Assembly (NCBI GenBank): GCA_017560425.1
Contig: JAFZEX010000039.1
Location: 1 to 40,056 of the forward strand
Reading direction: 5' to 3'
DNA length: 40,056 nt
DNA from: Alistipes sp.
GTDB taxonomy: Bacteria > Bacteroidota > Bacteroidia > Bacteroidales > Rikenellaceae
Position 1 is the stretch's first letter. Each line of letters opens with the position of its first letter. Under the pieces are notes generated by a model. That model saw nothing but the letters and a program-made list of their open reading frames with translations, had not been told where the DNA came from and ran no database searches. Below are positions 24,995-33,430 of this stretch, in pieces. The translations under genes and the position numbers were made by a program.

Positions 24995-26323
24995 ATGAAG
25001 AGACTATTTACTATCTTGAGCCTCGTGCTTATCTGTACGGTGGCTGTGTGGGGTGCTTCATGCAACTGCAATAACCCTAAAAAGGGTATTATCACCGTTA
25101 AGAACGGTCAGTTTATTCGTGATGGCAAGCCCTACTACTTTGTAGGCACCAACTTTTGGTATGGTGCTATCCTTGGCTCTGAGGGCGAGGGCGGCAACCG
25201 TGAGCGCTTGTGCAAGGAGCTCGACTTTATGAAGGCTAACGGCATCGACAACCTCCGCATCTTGGTTGGTGGCGAGGGCGAGAATGGCCTCCTTGGCAAG
25301 ATCGAGCCTAACCTACAGCCTACGCCTGGCGAGTATAACGACGATGTGTTGGCAGGTCTTGACTACCTGATGATGGAGCTCGGCAAGCGCAAGATGACCG
25401 CCGTGCTATATTTCAACAACGCCTGGGAGTGGAGCGGTGGCTACACGCAGTATGTTGCATGGGCAAACAACACCCCTGTGCTCGTACCACGTGTCGATGG
25501 CTGGTTCTCGTACAACACCTTTGCGGGCGAGTTTGTGCGTAACGAGCGTGCTAAGCAGATCTTCTACGACCACGTGAAGTTTATCGTGAGCCGCACAAAC
25601 CGCTACACCGGCATCAAGTATATCGACGACCCAGCAATCTTCTCATGGCAGATCTCGAACGAGCCACGTGCCTTCAGCTCGAAGGAGCAGAACAACAAGG
25701 AGCACTTTGCAGAGTGGCTTGCTACATCGGCAAAGCTTATCCGAGAGCTCGACCCTAACCACATGATTTCCACAGGCTCTGAGGGCTTCTATGGCTGCGA
25801 GTGGGATATGGAGTTGTGCGAGAAGATTCACGCCATCGACGAGATTTCGTATATCAACTGCCATGTATGGCCCTACAATTGGAAGTGGTTGCGTGGCGAC
25901 CATATGCGTGAGGACTTGCTACAGTCGTGCGAGAATACCGAGGAGTATATCAACATGCACATCGAGCTTGGCGAGAAGATTAATAAGCCCGTTGTTGTTG
26001 AGGAGTTTGGCATGCCACGTGACAATATGGACTTCCACAAGGGTAGCCCTGTTGTTTGCCGTGACCTATACTACACCTTCGTGTTCGACCTTATCGAGAC
26101 GGCGAAGAATAGCAATGGCGTATTTGCTGGTTGCAACTTCTGGAGCTGGGGTGGCTATGCGCAGACAAATGTCGAGGATCATGAGTATTGGGCTAAGGGC
26201 GACGACTACACCGGCGACCCAGCACAGGAGCAGCAGGGTCTTAACTCGATTTTTGTTGAGGATGAGTCTACGATGACCATCATTCGCAATGCGAATATAG
26301 CTCTTGGCAACCTTGCCGAGTAA
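24995..26323 (+). CDS. Glycoside hydrolase family 5 endo-mannanase-like enzyme
   Basis: Secreted 442-aa glycosidase, most like GH5 subfamily 7 beta-1,4-mannanases. A signal peptide covers about residues 1-22; Cys23 and Cys25 follow at once, so lipid attachment is possible but the lipobox is poor. The (beta/alpha)8 barrel opens with KPYYFVGTNFWYG. The acid/base is E223 in WQISNEPR and the nucleophile is E337 in VVVEEFGM, both intact. FSW and FWSWGGYA aromatic segments line the cleft. A CE7 acetyl esterase gene follows after 21 bases, suggesting attack on acetylated mannans. No SusC/SusD pair is in the window. Confidence 0.9.
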   Translation: MKRLFTILSLVLICTVAVWGASCNCNNPKKGIITVKNGQFIRDGKPYYFVGTNFWYGAILGSEGEGGNRERLCKELDFMKANGIDNLRILVGGEGENGLLGKIEPNLQPTPGEYNDDVLAGLDYLMMELGKRKMTAVLYFNNAWEWSGGYTQYVAWANNTPVLVPRVDGWFSYNTFAGEFVRNERAKQIFYDHVKFIVSRTNRYTGIKYIDDPAIFSWQISNEPRAFSSKEQNNKEHFAEWLATSAKLIRELDPNHMISTGSEGFYGCEWDMELCEKIHAIDEISYINCHVWPYNWKWLRGDHMREDLLQSCENTEEYINMHIELGEKINKPVVVEEFGMPRDNMDFHKGSPVVCRDLYYTFVFDLIETAKNSNGVFAGCNFWSWGGYAQTNVEDHEYWAKGDDYTGDPAQEQQGLNSIFVEDESTMTIIRNANIALGNLAE

Positions 26324-26344
26324 TCAATTAATTAGAGTGTAACT

Positions 26345-27616
26345 ATGAGGAGATTAGCGAGTTATATATGTGCGCTGCTGCTTGTTTGTGTGGCGGCTGC
26401 ACCACTTCGTGCCGAGGGCTTGTGCGAAATTCGCACCGAGTGCACCAACGATTGGATTTACACCGACGAGGCATTCTTCAATGTTATGCTCACCGCAGGA
26501 GAACGAGGTGCTTCGGGCACCGTGATATTCAAAATCTACACCGACAAGGGTGTGGAGCTCAAGAACTTGGTGCGTAGCTATGCCATTAAGCCTGGCGAGC
26601 CTCAGCAGCTGCAATTTGTTGTCGAGGGTCTCGATGCTGGCTTCTATATCGCTGAGGTTGTTGATGATGGCCGTAGCGTGAAGAGGTTTAACTTTGGCGT
26701 GCGCCCCGACGATATTATCTCGCCCAAAGATGGCGCTGATGATTTGTGGGAGTTTTGGGAGCGTAGTCTACGTGAGCTTGCCGAGGTAGATCCCGAGTAT
26801 AAGCTTACGCATCAGCCACAGCTATCAGGCTCAAAGCGAGATGTTTACGAGGTGGAGATGAAGTCGTGGGGTGGCGAGACCATTCGTGGCTATTGGGCTG
26901 TGCCTAAGGCCGCTGGCAAGTATCCCGTGGTGGTCACCTACATGGGCTATGCCGCACGCTCATGGGCACCTAACGCCAACCGCAATGGCGACCGTTGCGA
27001 GTTTATCCTCTCAATTCGTGGTCAGGGACTAAACACGCCATACAACACCTATGGCGAGTGGATGTGCTATGGCCTTGATAATAAGGAGCATTACTACTAT
27101 CGTGGTGCCTTTCTCGACACCATTCGTGCTATCGACTTCGTGTTGTCGCAATCTGTTGTCGATGAGCGCTGTGTGTTGCTCGACGGTGGCTCGCAGGGTG
27201 GTGCTCTGACGCTCGCTGCTGCCTCGCTTGATAAGCGTGTTGCTGGCGCTGCGCCATATGTCCCATTCTTGGGCGATTTCCGTGACTACTTCGACATTGT
27301 CGATTGGCCAGGCTCAAAGTTTTTTGCTGAGGCTAAGCGTCTGGGTATCAGTTATGATGCGATGTTTAATATGCTCTCCTATTTCGACCTAAAGAACCTC
27401 ACCGAGCGCATCGAGTGCCCCGTGCTCATGGGCTTCGGCTTGCAGGATATTATCTGTCCGCCACACACCAATTTCGCAAGCTACAATAGCATTGTAGCCC
27501 CCAAGCGCTGGATAGTATTCCCCGAAAAGGGTCACAACGTGGGCTTCGAGAAAAAGTGGCTCGACTCGAAAGAGGAGTTCTTTCAATCCATTATCAAAGA
27601 GCGACTTACAAAATAA
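26345..27616 (+). CDS. Carbohydrate esterase family 7 (AXE1-like) acetyl esterase
   Basis: Exported 423-aa alpha/beta hydrolase. A signal peptide ends near APLRAEG. A beta-sandwich N-terminal domain (about 25-120) precedes the catalytic domain. CE7 hallmarks are SIRGQG (about 223-228), the nucleophile S283 in LDGGSQGGAL, D368 in GLQDIICPP and H397 in EKGHNVG. In the family the catalytic His is normally followed by Glu; here it is followed by Asn. It probably removes acetyl groups from plant oligosaccharides opened by the adjacent GH5 enzyme. It ends at a bidirectional terminator. Confidence 0.88.
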   Translation: MRRLASYICALLLVCVAAAPLRAEGLCEIRTECTNDWIYTDEAFFNVMLTAGERGASGTVIFKIYTDKGVELKNLVRSYAIKPGEPQQLQFVVEGLDAGFYIAEVVDDGRSVKRFNFGVRPDDIISPKDGADDLWEFWERSLRELAEVDPEYKLTHQPQLSGSKRDVYEVEMKSWGGETIRGYWAVPKAAGKYPVVVTYMGYAARSWAPNANRNGDRCEFILSIRGQGLNTPYNTYGEWMCYGLDNKEHYYYRGAFLDTIRAIDFVLSQSVVDERCVLLDGGSQGGALTLAAASLDKRVAGAAPYVPFLGDFRDYFDIVDWPGSKFFAEAKRLGISYDAMFNMLSYFDLKNLTERIECPVLMGFGLQDIICPPHTNFASYNSIVAPKRWIVFPEKGHNVGFEKKWLDSKEEFFQSIIKERLTK

Positions 27617-27649
27617 AATTAGGCTGACTTTAAGGGTCAGCCTAATTTG
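27615..27649. terminator. Bidirectional intrinsic terminator
   Basis: ATTAGGCTGAC, a 7-base loop, then GTCAGCCTAAT. T-rich bases follow on both strands (ATTTGTTAT on plus, TTTATTTT on minus), so it can serve both the CE7 gene and rpoN, which converge here. Confidence 0.88.
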
Positions 27650-29077
27650 TTATATCTGCTTTCGCATGCGTGCCACGGGGATGTCGAGCATCTCTCTATA
27701 TTTTGCCACCGTGCGGCGTGCTATGCGGTAGCCTCGCTCGTTGAGAATATCCATCAGGTTCTCGTCGGTGAGCGGGTGGCGCTTATCCTCGTTGTCGATA
27801 TATTCGCTTAGGATTGTCTTTATCTCGTGGCTCGACACCTCCTCGCCCGAGGATGTGAGCATCGCCTCCGAGAAGAGCGACTTAAGGAGGATTATGCCGA
27901 AGTGAGTCTGTATGTACTTGCTATTTACCACACGTGATATGGTCGATACGTCGAGCTCGGTGCGGTCGGCTATATCCTTAAGTATCATCGGCTTGAGCTT
28001 GCTCTTGTCGCCATCTTGGAAGTATTCGCGCTGGAAGTTGAGAATGGTCTGCATCGTGCGCATCAGCGTGTCGTGACGCTGCTTGATAGCCGAGATAAAC
28101 CACTTTGCCGAGTCGATCTTCGACTTTACGAACTGCACCGCCTCCTTATCCTCCGCCTTGATGTTGCCATCGGGGCCCACAAGGTCACGCATCATATCCT
28201 TATATCGGCGTGATATGCGCACCTCGGGAATGCCCTGCGAGTTGAGCATCAGCCTTAGCTCGCCGTCGCTGTTATCCAGGAGGAAGTCGGGCGTGATGTA
28301 TGGCGTGGTGTCGATGCCTCCCTCGGTGTAGAGGTTGCCGGGCTTGGGCGAGAGGCTGCGAATGTAGTCGATAGCCTCTCTAAACTCCTCCTCGCTGCAG
28401 CCGAGGCGTGTGATGAGTCGCTCGTAGTGCTTCTTGGTGAATGCCTCGAAGTGCGACGATATAATCTTGTGTGCTAAGCGTTTAGCCTTGCTGTCGAGGC
28501 TTCGCTCGGGCATTTGTAGTAGTAGGCACTCTTGCAATGTGCGTGCGCCAATGCCTGCTGGCTCGAGCTCGTGTACGATGTGTAGTATGCGCTCGAGCTC
28601 CTCGACACTCACGTCTAAGCCTCGTGTGAAGGCGAGGTCGTCGCTAAGCGAGCCGAGGTCACGACGCAGATAGCCATCGTCGTCGATACTGCCAACGATA
28701 TATGCCGCAATGGTCAGCTCCTGGTCTGTGAGTGAGCGGAAGCGTAGCTGCTCGATGAGCGACTCGCCCAAGGATCTGCCCTCGGAGATATATACAGGGC
28801 GCTCTTTGTCGTCCTTCGAGAAGTTGTTCACACGGGCCTTGTACGAGGGTGTGTCGTCCTCACGACCGATATACTCCTCTACCGAGATTTTTGTTGGCTC
28901 GTCGCCACTATCGTTTTGAGTATCAGGCTCCTCCTCCAACACAATGTTCTCCTCGATTTCACGCTTTATGCGCTCCTCGAGTTGCATTGCTGGTAGCTCC
29001 AGAAGCTTTATCATCTGGATCTGTTGCGGCGAGATTTTGGTCTGCAGCGCAATGGTTTGTTGAAGTCGGTTTGCCAT
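27650..29077 (-). CDS. rpoN: RNA polymerase sigma-54 factor
   Basis: Alternative sigma factor that recognises -24/-12 promoters and needs AAA+ activators. The protein is 475 aa. Region I is Gln/Leu-rich (LQQTIALQTKISPQQIQMIKLL at residues about 5-26), followed by an acidic region II (about 45-75), the core-binding domain, and the DNA-binding region III. The RpoN box is nearly canonical, ARRTVAKYRE, at residues 453-462. It lies downstream of asnS but is separated from it by a terminator. No sigma-54 activator gene is in the window. Confidence 0.97.
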   Translation of the reverse strand: MANRLQQTIALQTKISPQQIQMIKLLELPAMQLEERIKREIEENIVLEEEPDTQNDSGDEPTKISVEEYIGREDDTPSYKARVNNFSKDDKERPVYISEGRSLGESLIEQLRFRSLTDQELTIAAYIVGSIDDDGYLRRDLGSLSDDLAFTRGLDVSVEELERILHIVHELEPAGIGARTLQECLLLQMPERSLDSKAKRLAHKIISSHFEAFTKKHYERLITRLGCSEEEFREAIDYIRSLSPKPGNLYTEGGIDTTPYITPDFLLDNSDGELRLMLNSQGIPEVRISRRYKDMMRDLVGPDGNIKAEDKEAVQFVKSKIDSAKWFISAIKQRHDTLMRTMQTILNFQREYFQDGDKSKLKPMILKDIADRTELDVSTISRVVNSKYIQTHFGIILLKSLFSEAMLTSSGEEVSSHEIKTILSEYIDNEDKRHPLTDENLMDILNERGYRIARRTVAKYREMLDIPVARMRKQI

Positions 29078-29107
29078 TAATTACTCTTTTTATCGTACCC
29101 TAATATT

Positions 29108-29137
29108 AAAAAACGGCCAGCCTTGGGCCGGCCGTTT
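29108..29137 (-). terminator. Intrinsic terminator of asnS
   Basis: On the minus strand AAACGGCC and GGCCGTTT pair, with further GC pairs inside, followed by TTTTAATATT. It lies between the asnS stop and the rpoN start, so rpoN should have its own promoter or depend on read-through. Confidence 0.88.
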
Positions 29138-29155
29138 GTAAGGCATTGTGTCGGT

Positions 29156-30544
29156 TTAGAACTCTGCGTTCTTTGGCGTACGTGGGAATGGAATAACATC
29201 ACGGATGTTGCCCATGCCTGTAACGAACAGAAGCAGACGCTCGAAGCCGAGACCGAAGCCAGAGTGAGGTGCTGAGCCCCAACGACGTGTGTCGAGGTAC
29301 CACCAAAGCTCCTTGCGGCTCATGCCCAACTCGTCTACTCTTGCACAAAGCTTGCCAAAGTCTGCCTCACGCTCCGAGCCACCGATAATTTCGCCAATCT
29401 GTGGGAACAAAACGTCCATGGCACGTACTGTCTTGCCATCCTCGTTCTGCTTCATATAGAACGCCTTAATCTCCTTAGGGTAGTTGATCAAGATTACAGG
29501 ACGCTTGAAGTGCTCCTCTACAAGATAGCGCTCGTGCTCCGACTGAAGGTCGCAGCCCCACTCGCATGGGAACTCGAACTTACGGCCTGAAGCCTTCAAT
29601 ATCTCGATACCCTCGGTGTAGTCGAGGCGTACGAAGTCGTTGTCGAGAACAAACTGCAAACGCTCCAAAAGACCCTTATCCCACATCTTGTTCATGAACT
29701 CGAGATCCTCACGGCAGTTCTCCATGGCGTAGCGGATAAGATACTTGAGGAAGTCCTCGGCGAGATCCATGTCGTCCTGAAGCTCGTAGAATGCCATCTC
29801 TGGCTCGATCATCCAGAACTCTGCCAAGTGGCGTGGAGTGTTTGAGTTCTCGGCACGGAATGTAGGACCAAATGTGTAGATCTGACCCAACGCCAATGCG
29901 CCAAGCTCACCCTCGAGCTGACCCGATACGGTTAGGCTACATGGCTTGCCGAAGAAGTCCTGTGAGTAGTCCACTGTGCCGTCCTCGAGGCGTGGTGGGT
30001 TCTGCATATCGAGTGTCGATACGTTGAACATAGCACCAGCACCCTCGCAGTCAGAGGCTGTGATGAGTGGGGTGTGGAGATAGTAGAAACCCTTGTCGTT
30101 GAAGTACTTGTGGATAGCGAAAGCCATGGCGTGGCGAATGCGCAACACAGCACCAAAGGTGTTGGTACGTGGACGCAAATAGGCGATGTCACGCAAGAAC
30201 TCGAGAGAGTGACCCTTCTTCTGAAGTGGGTATGTCTCAGGATCGGCAGTGCCATAAATCTCGATTTTTGATGCCTGCACCTCTACGCCCTGGCCCTGAC
30301 CGAGTGATGCTACAAGCTGGCCATCGACACGCAAGCATGCGCCTGTGGTCACGCCCTTAAGCTCTGCCTCGTCAATCTTTGCAAGGTCCACAACAATCTG
30401 AATGTTAGCTACGCACGAGCCATCGTTGAGTGCGATGAAGGCTACGTTCTTGTTGCCTCGCTTGGTGCGCACCCAGCCCTTGACTGTAATCTCTCTGCCG
30501 TCGCCCTCCATCTTGAGAATCTCGGCAATACGTGTAAGTTTCAT
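29156..30544 (-). CDS. asnS: Asparaginyl-tRNA synthetase
   Basis: Class IIb aminoacyl-tRNA synthetase, 462 aa. The N-terminal OB-fold anticodon-binding domain (about 17-110) begins [21 protein letters not shown]. The catalytic domain shows motif 2-type [22 protein letters not shown] and motif 3 [15 protein letters not shown], followed by [11 protein letters not shown]. The AsnRS-typical [19 protein letters not shown] stretch distinguishes it from AspRS. Upstream lies a TAnnTTTG promoter element and a divergent gene. Confidence 0.97.
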   Translation of the reverse strand: MKLTRIAEILKMEGDGREITVKGWVRTKRGNKNVAFIALNDGSCVANIQIVVDLAKIDEAELKGVTTGACLRVDGQLVASLGQGQGVEVQASKIEIYGTADPETYPLQKKGHSLEFLRDIAYLRPRTNTFGAVLRIRHAMAFAIHKYFNDKGFYYLHTPLITASDCEGAGAMFNVSTLDMQNPPRLEDGTVDYSQDFFGKPCSLTVSGQLEGELGALALGQIYTFGPTFRAENSNTPRHLAEFWMIEPEMAFYELQDDMDLAEDFLKYLIRYAMENCREDLEFMNKMWDKGLLERLQFVLDNDFVRLDYTEGIEILKASGRKFEFPCEWGCDLQSEHERYLVEEHFKRPVILINYPKEIKAFYMKQNEDGKTVRAMDVLFPQIGEIIGGSEREADFGKLCARVDELGMSRKELWWYLDTRRWGSAPHSGFGLGFERLLLFVTGMGNIRDVIPFPRTPKNAEF

Positions 30545-30610
30545 ACTCTTTATATATTTTATTTCGATTTTTGTTCGTTATCTTAGGCGTAGCAACGCCA
30601 TAATATCGTG

Positions 30611-30618
30611 CAAAATTA
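30611..30618 (-). promoter_or_regulatory. Possible -7 element of asnS
   Basis: Reads TAATTTTG on the minus strand, matching TAnnTTTG, 66 bases upstream of the asnS ATG. No clear -33 TTTG. Confidence 0.4.
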
Positions 30619-30637
30619 CTAAAAAAATTATAAACGA

Positions 30638-30668
30638 TTGCATACTTATCTGCTTTTTTGTACCTTTG
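30638..30668 (+). promoter_or_regulatory. Promoter of the GH2-like gene
   Basis: TTG near 30638-30640, about 20 bases, then TACCTTTG at 30661-30668, a good Bacteroidota promoter. The ATG is 15 bases further on. Confidence 0.6.
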
Positions 30669-30683
30669 TGCTAAATTGATTAT

Positions 30684-32012
30684 ATGAAAAAAGTCACATT
30701 ATACACTTTTGCTCTCCTTGCTACGCTCCTCGTAGCACCCCTCGAGCTTATGGCGCAGGCGCGCATCGCCCGCTCCGAGTTTATCTGTTACGATAAGCGT
30801 GAAGATGCTCAAAGCGACATCCGCACAAAGATAGACAACTACATTGCTGTTAGCCCCGAGCTACAGTTCGAAGAGCCTACAGGCACGGTGCGTGCGGTCT
30901 ACGAGCAGCAGATCGAGGTGCCCGCAGCATGGAACGACTTTAGCGCCTACCTCCACATGGAGAACGTGGGTGCCGACTACGCGATATTTATCAATGGCAA
31001 GCAGATTTGCTCCTCTATCGATAAGTTCTCGCCCGCCGACCTCTATATATCGCCCTACCTCGACCAGGGAGCTAACACCCTCGCCGTGGTTGTTGTTGCC
31101 GAGCCATATATGGAGCGTCTTGCGGAGGGCTTGACCATTGCCCAGCGCACAAAGTTCGAGAACTGCTACATCTTTGCGCAGCGCCGTGTGGGTGTCTACG
31201 ACTTCAACGTGCGCCTACTGCCCGTGTTGGATAAGGATTATGGCCGCCTACAACTCGACATCACCGTGGAGAATAGCTTCACCACCGACGAGGAGCTCGA
31301 GCTCGGTTACGACCTCTACGACCCCGATGGCAAGCTTGTGGATTATACCGTTAATAAGTTCACCTTCGAGGCTAACTCACGTGACACCGTTACGTTTAAG
31401 CCCTATAGCTATAACTCGAACCACTTCCGCTGGTCGGCAACAAACCCTAAGCTCTACAGCCTGATGATATATGTTAAGCGTGGCGGTGCGGTGCGTGAAT
31501 ATATCCCCATTAAGGTGGGTATGGCAGAGTATGGCTTTAACGACAACGGCGAGATATTACTTTCGGGCAAGCCGCTGAAACTTAACAAGCAAACCTACAA
31601 CTCGGCAAAGAGTAAGACCACAACCGAGCAGGAGATAAAGGCGCTCAAGGCAAAGGGTATAAACTGCCTATGTCCCGAGTATCCGCAGCCTAAGTGGTTC
31701 TACTCATTGTGCGACGCTATTGGCATCTACGTCATCGATTGTGCCGCCCTCGCCTCGCCATCGTCGGCTGACAATCGTGACATCAACGGCACGCCATCGA
31801 ACGACCCGCTGCTCGTTGATGAGTACCTTATGCGTGTTGAGGCTATGTATCGCCGTGCGCAGAATCATGTGTCGATCATTGCATTCTCGCTCGGCGGCAA
31901 CATCGGCAACGGATATAATATGTATAAGGCATACGAACTCCTCAAGAGCTATGGCGACAGCCGTCCAATAATCTTTGATGGGGCTCAGGGCGAGTGGAAC
32001 TCAGATATTTAG
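30684..32012 (+). CDS. GH2-like protein lacking catalytic residues
   Basis: Exported 442-aa protein with the layout of glycoside hydrolase family 2: a signal peptide (to about MAQA), a sugar-binding jelly-roll (about 60-175), an immunoglobulin-like domain (about 185-280) and the start of a TIM barrel from about 285. The barrel is incomplete. The acid/base motif, normally SLGNE, reads SLGGNIGNG (402-410), so the Glu is replaced by Asn406, and the protein ends about 30 residues later, before the nucleophile strand. It is therefore probably a non-catalytic carbohydrate-binding relative, or a decayed gene whose frame has stayed open. rlmH starts 2 bases after its stop. Confidence 0.78.
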   Translation: MKKVTLYTFALLATLLVAPLELMAQARIARSEFICYDKREDAQSDIRTKIDNYIAVSPELQFEEPTGTVRAVYEQQIEVPAAWNDFSAYLHMENVGADYAIFINGKQICSSIDKFSPADLYISPYLDQGANTLAVVVVAEPYMERLAEGLTIAQRTKFENCYIFAQRRVGVYDFNVRLLPVLDKDYGRLQLDITVENSFTTDEELELGYDLYDPDGKLVDYTVNKFTFEANSRDTVTFKPYSYNSNHFRWSATNPKLYSLMIYVKRGGAVREYIPIKVGMAEYGFNDNGEILLSGKPLKLNKQTYNSAKSKTTTEQEIKALKAKGINCLCPEYPQPKWFYSLCDAIGIYVIDCAALASPSSADNRDINGTPSNDPLLVDEYLMRVEAMYRRAQNHVSIIAFSLGGNIGNGYNMYKAYELLKSYGDSRPIIFDGAQGEWNSDI

Positions 32013-32014
32013 CT

Positions 32015-32488
32015 ATGAACATCGAGCTTATTGTTGTCGGCAAGACCGACATGAAGGAGGTCGAGGCACTTGTGACGATGTACACCAAGCGCCTAAACCA
32101 CTATGTCAAGTTTGCGATAACCACGCTTGCTGACGTGCGCAACACCCGCAAACTCTCGGAGGCAGAGCAGAAGCGTCTAGAGGGTGAGCAGATACTTAAG
32201 CTTATAAGCGATGCCGACCACCTCATGCTCCTCGACGAGCATGGTGCCGAGCTCCGCTCTATCGAGTTTGCCGACATGCTTCAGCGCCGAATGTCGGCGG
32301 GCACTAAGCGCCTTGTCTTTGTTATCGGTGGTCCTTATGGCTTTAGCGACGCTGTCTATCAGCGTGCTAATAGCAAGCTCTCGCTCTCTAAGATGACCTT
32401 CTCGCACCAAATCGTGCGTGCGATATTTACGGAGCAGCTCTACCGAGCCTTTACTATTCTAAAGAACGAGCCTTACCACCACGAGTAA
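32015..32488 (+). CDS. rlmH: 23S rRNA pseudouridine-1915 N3-methyltransferase
   Basis: SPOUT-family methyltransferase acting on helix 69 of 23S rRNA in assembled ribosomes. The protein is 157 aa, the usual length. Features are the N-terminal IELIVVGKTDMKEVEALVTMYTKRL, the LLDEHGAELRSIEFAD strand, and the knotted SAM-binding motifs VFVIGGPYGFSDAVY and LSLSKMTFSHQIVRAIFTEQLYRA. ATG 32015 is preferred over the upstream start inside the previous gene. The TAA stop runs directly into palindromic element E4. Confidence 0.96.
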   Translation: MNIELIVVGKTDMKEVEALVTMYTKRLNHYVKFAITTLADVRNTRKLSEAEQKRLEGEQILKLISDADHLMLLDEHGAELRSIEFADMLQRRMSAGTKRLVFVIGGPYGFSDAVYQRANSKLSLSKMTFSHQIVRAIFTEQLYRAFTILKNEPYHHE

Positions 32489-32617
32489 TTTGTTGTGATA
32501 AGGGGTCATCTTTGACCTGTCCCAAAAAGTTGAGTACCCGAGGCTGTACGTTTGAGTACTATTCTCGGGTGCTCACTTTTGCGATAAGCCAAATCTAATC
32601 CCTTCTAACAAGAAATA
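32487..32617. repeat. Stop-codon-associated palindromic element, copy E4
   Basis: A 131-bp element whose left end is identical to E2 (AATTTGTTGTGATAAGGGGT...) and whose right end is of the E3 type (ACAAGAAATA). The stem is GAGTACCCGAG/CTCGGGTGCTC with one mismatch, and the loop CTGTAC..GTACTAT is kept. A-tract and T-tract flank the stem. It starts in the rlmH stop codon. Confidence 0.85.
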
Positions 32618-32626
32618 GTGCGCTGA

Positions 32627-32850
32627 TTGAGGTGGTAGATTAAGTAGTTTAGTGAATTTAATGAAATTAGGGAGTTTAGTGATAGTCTTTCCCTAAGTTC
32701 CTTAAATTCCCTATTCTCCCTATCTGTCCCATCTATCCCATTTATCCCATTCGTCCCATCTTTCCCATAAAATAAATATCGTGCGAAGCACACCTTACTT
32801 TTCACTTTTCACTTTTCACCTCTCACTTTCCCCCACCCTCCTCCCCCCCC
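32627..32850. repeat. Degenerate GGGAGTTTAG/CCCTAAGTTCC and TATCCCAT runs
   Basis: A purine block (TAGTTTAGTGAATTTAATG, GGGAGTTTAG, about 32645-32680) is followed by a pyrimidine block (CCCTAAGTTCC, CCTATCTGTCCC and TATCCCATT repeats, about 32690-32768) and then by CACTTTT repeats and a C-run to 32851. The block directly follows E4. No gene is present. Confidence 0.6.
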
Positions 32851-33033
32851 CAAAAAAAGGAACTGCCCCACGAATGGGGCAGCTCACGGACACAAACAAT
32901 CTTAACTTTACACTACTAATTTTTTACACCAATTTTTACATCTCGTTTAATCTATTCTCTCAATTCTATATATTATTAACCCTCTCTTTTTTTTCGTTCG
33001 CCACGCTCGTTTTGTGGCCTTATTTCCTTGTTT
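32851..33033 (-). ncRNA. Candidate small non-coding RNA
   Basis: On the minus strand a full promoter (TTTG, 20 bases, TATATTTG at 33071-33040) is followed about 180 bases later by an intrinsic terminator (CTGCCCCA-ttcg-TGGGGCAG then TTCCTTTTTTT, 32882-32852). The predicted RNA begins near 33033. It has no open frame worth noting: the only ATG near the middle is followed at once by TAA. A 5' hairpin (GCCAC-N9-GTGGC, about 33016-32998) and an A-rich middle are visible. AAGGAA near the 5' end can pair with TTCCTT at the 3' end, as in rod-like regulatory RNAs. The identity is unknown. Confidence 0.55.
32852..32885 (-). terminator. Intrinsic terminator on the minus strand
   Basis: A perfect 8-bp stem CTGCCCCA/TGGGGCAG with a 4-base loop, followed on the minus strand by TTCC and seven T residues. 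No protein gene on this strand is close enough to need it, which supports a short transcript ending here. Confidence 0.75.
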
Positions 33034-33039
33034 CTGGTG

Positions 33040-33071
33040 CAAATATATGGCGAAAAAAATAATCTTGCAAA
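33040..33071 (-). promoter_or_regulatory. Orphan minus-strand promoter
   Basis: Minus-strand TTTG (33071-33068), 20 bases, TATATTTG (33047-33040). It matches the consensus at both boxes with correct spacing, but no coding sequence follows. Confidence 0.65.
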
Positions 33072-33372
33072 TCAAAAATATTTATCATATTATAATCAAA
33101 ACTTATATCTGCCATCAAATGCTATCAGATTGTATGATATATAGTCTTATTATGAATATATTCCCAATGAATTTAACCATTAATGTATTTCGTCTGTCTT
33201 TGTAAATACCAGATGTTCAGTGCAGTTGTTTTTGAAAATAAGTAAAAATACTATTTTCTGTGTAAAAATTTTTACGCCTCAGCAAAAGTTTTTTGCGAAG
33301 CTCACTTTTTAGGGGTACTACGTAGCTGTGCTGAGCTGTTCGAAATATTTGTGAAGAAATTATTTCAAAAGT

Positions 33373-33403
33373 TTTGCGTTTATTGAAAAAAATAGTATAT
33401 TTG
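33373..33403 (+). promoter_or_regulatory. Promoter of lipA-lipB
   Basis: TTTG (33373-33376), 19 bases, TATATTTG (33396-33403), a textbook Bacteroidota promoter. lipA ATG is 27 bases downstream. The upstream in-frame start at 33374 lies inside the -33 box, so it cannot be used on this transcript. Confidence 0.8.
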
Positions 33404-33430
33404 CATCAATTGGAAAAAAGTGAACTAAAA

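Noticed and set aside
32781-33205. Small plus-strand open frames upstream of lipA (93 and 63 aa)
   Set aside because: They cover C-runs, a terminator and AT-rich sequence, have no recognisable start context, and are composition-driven.
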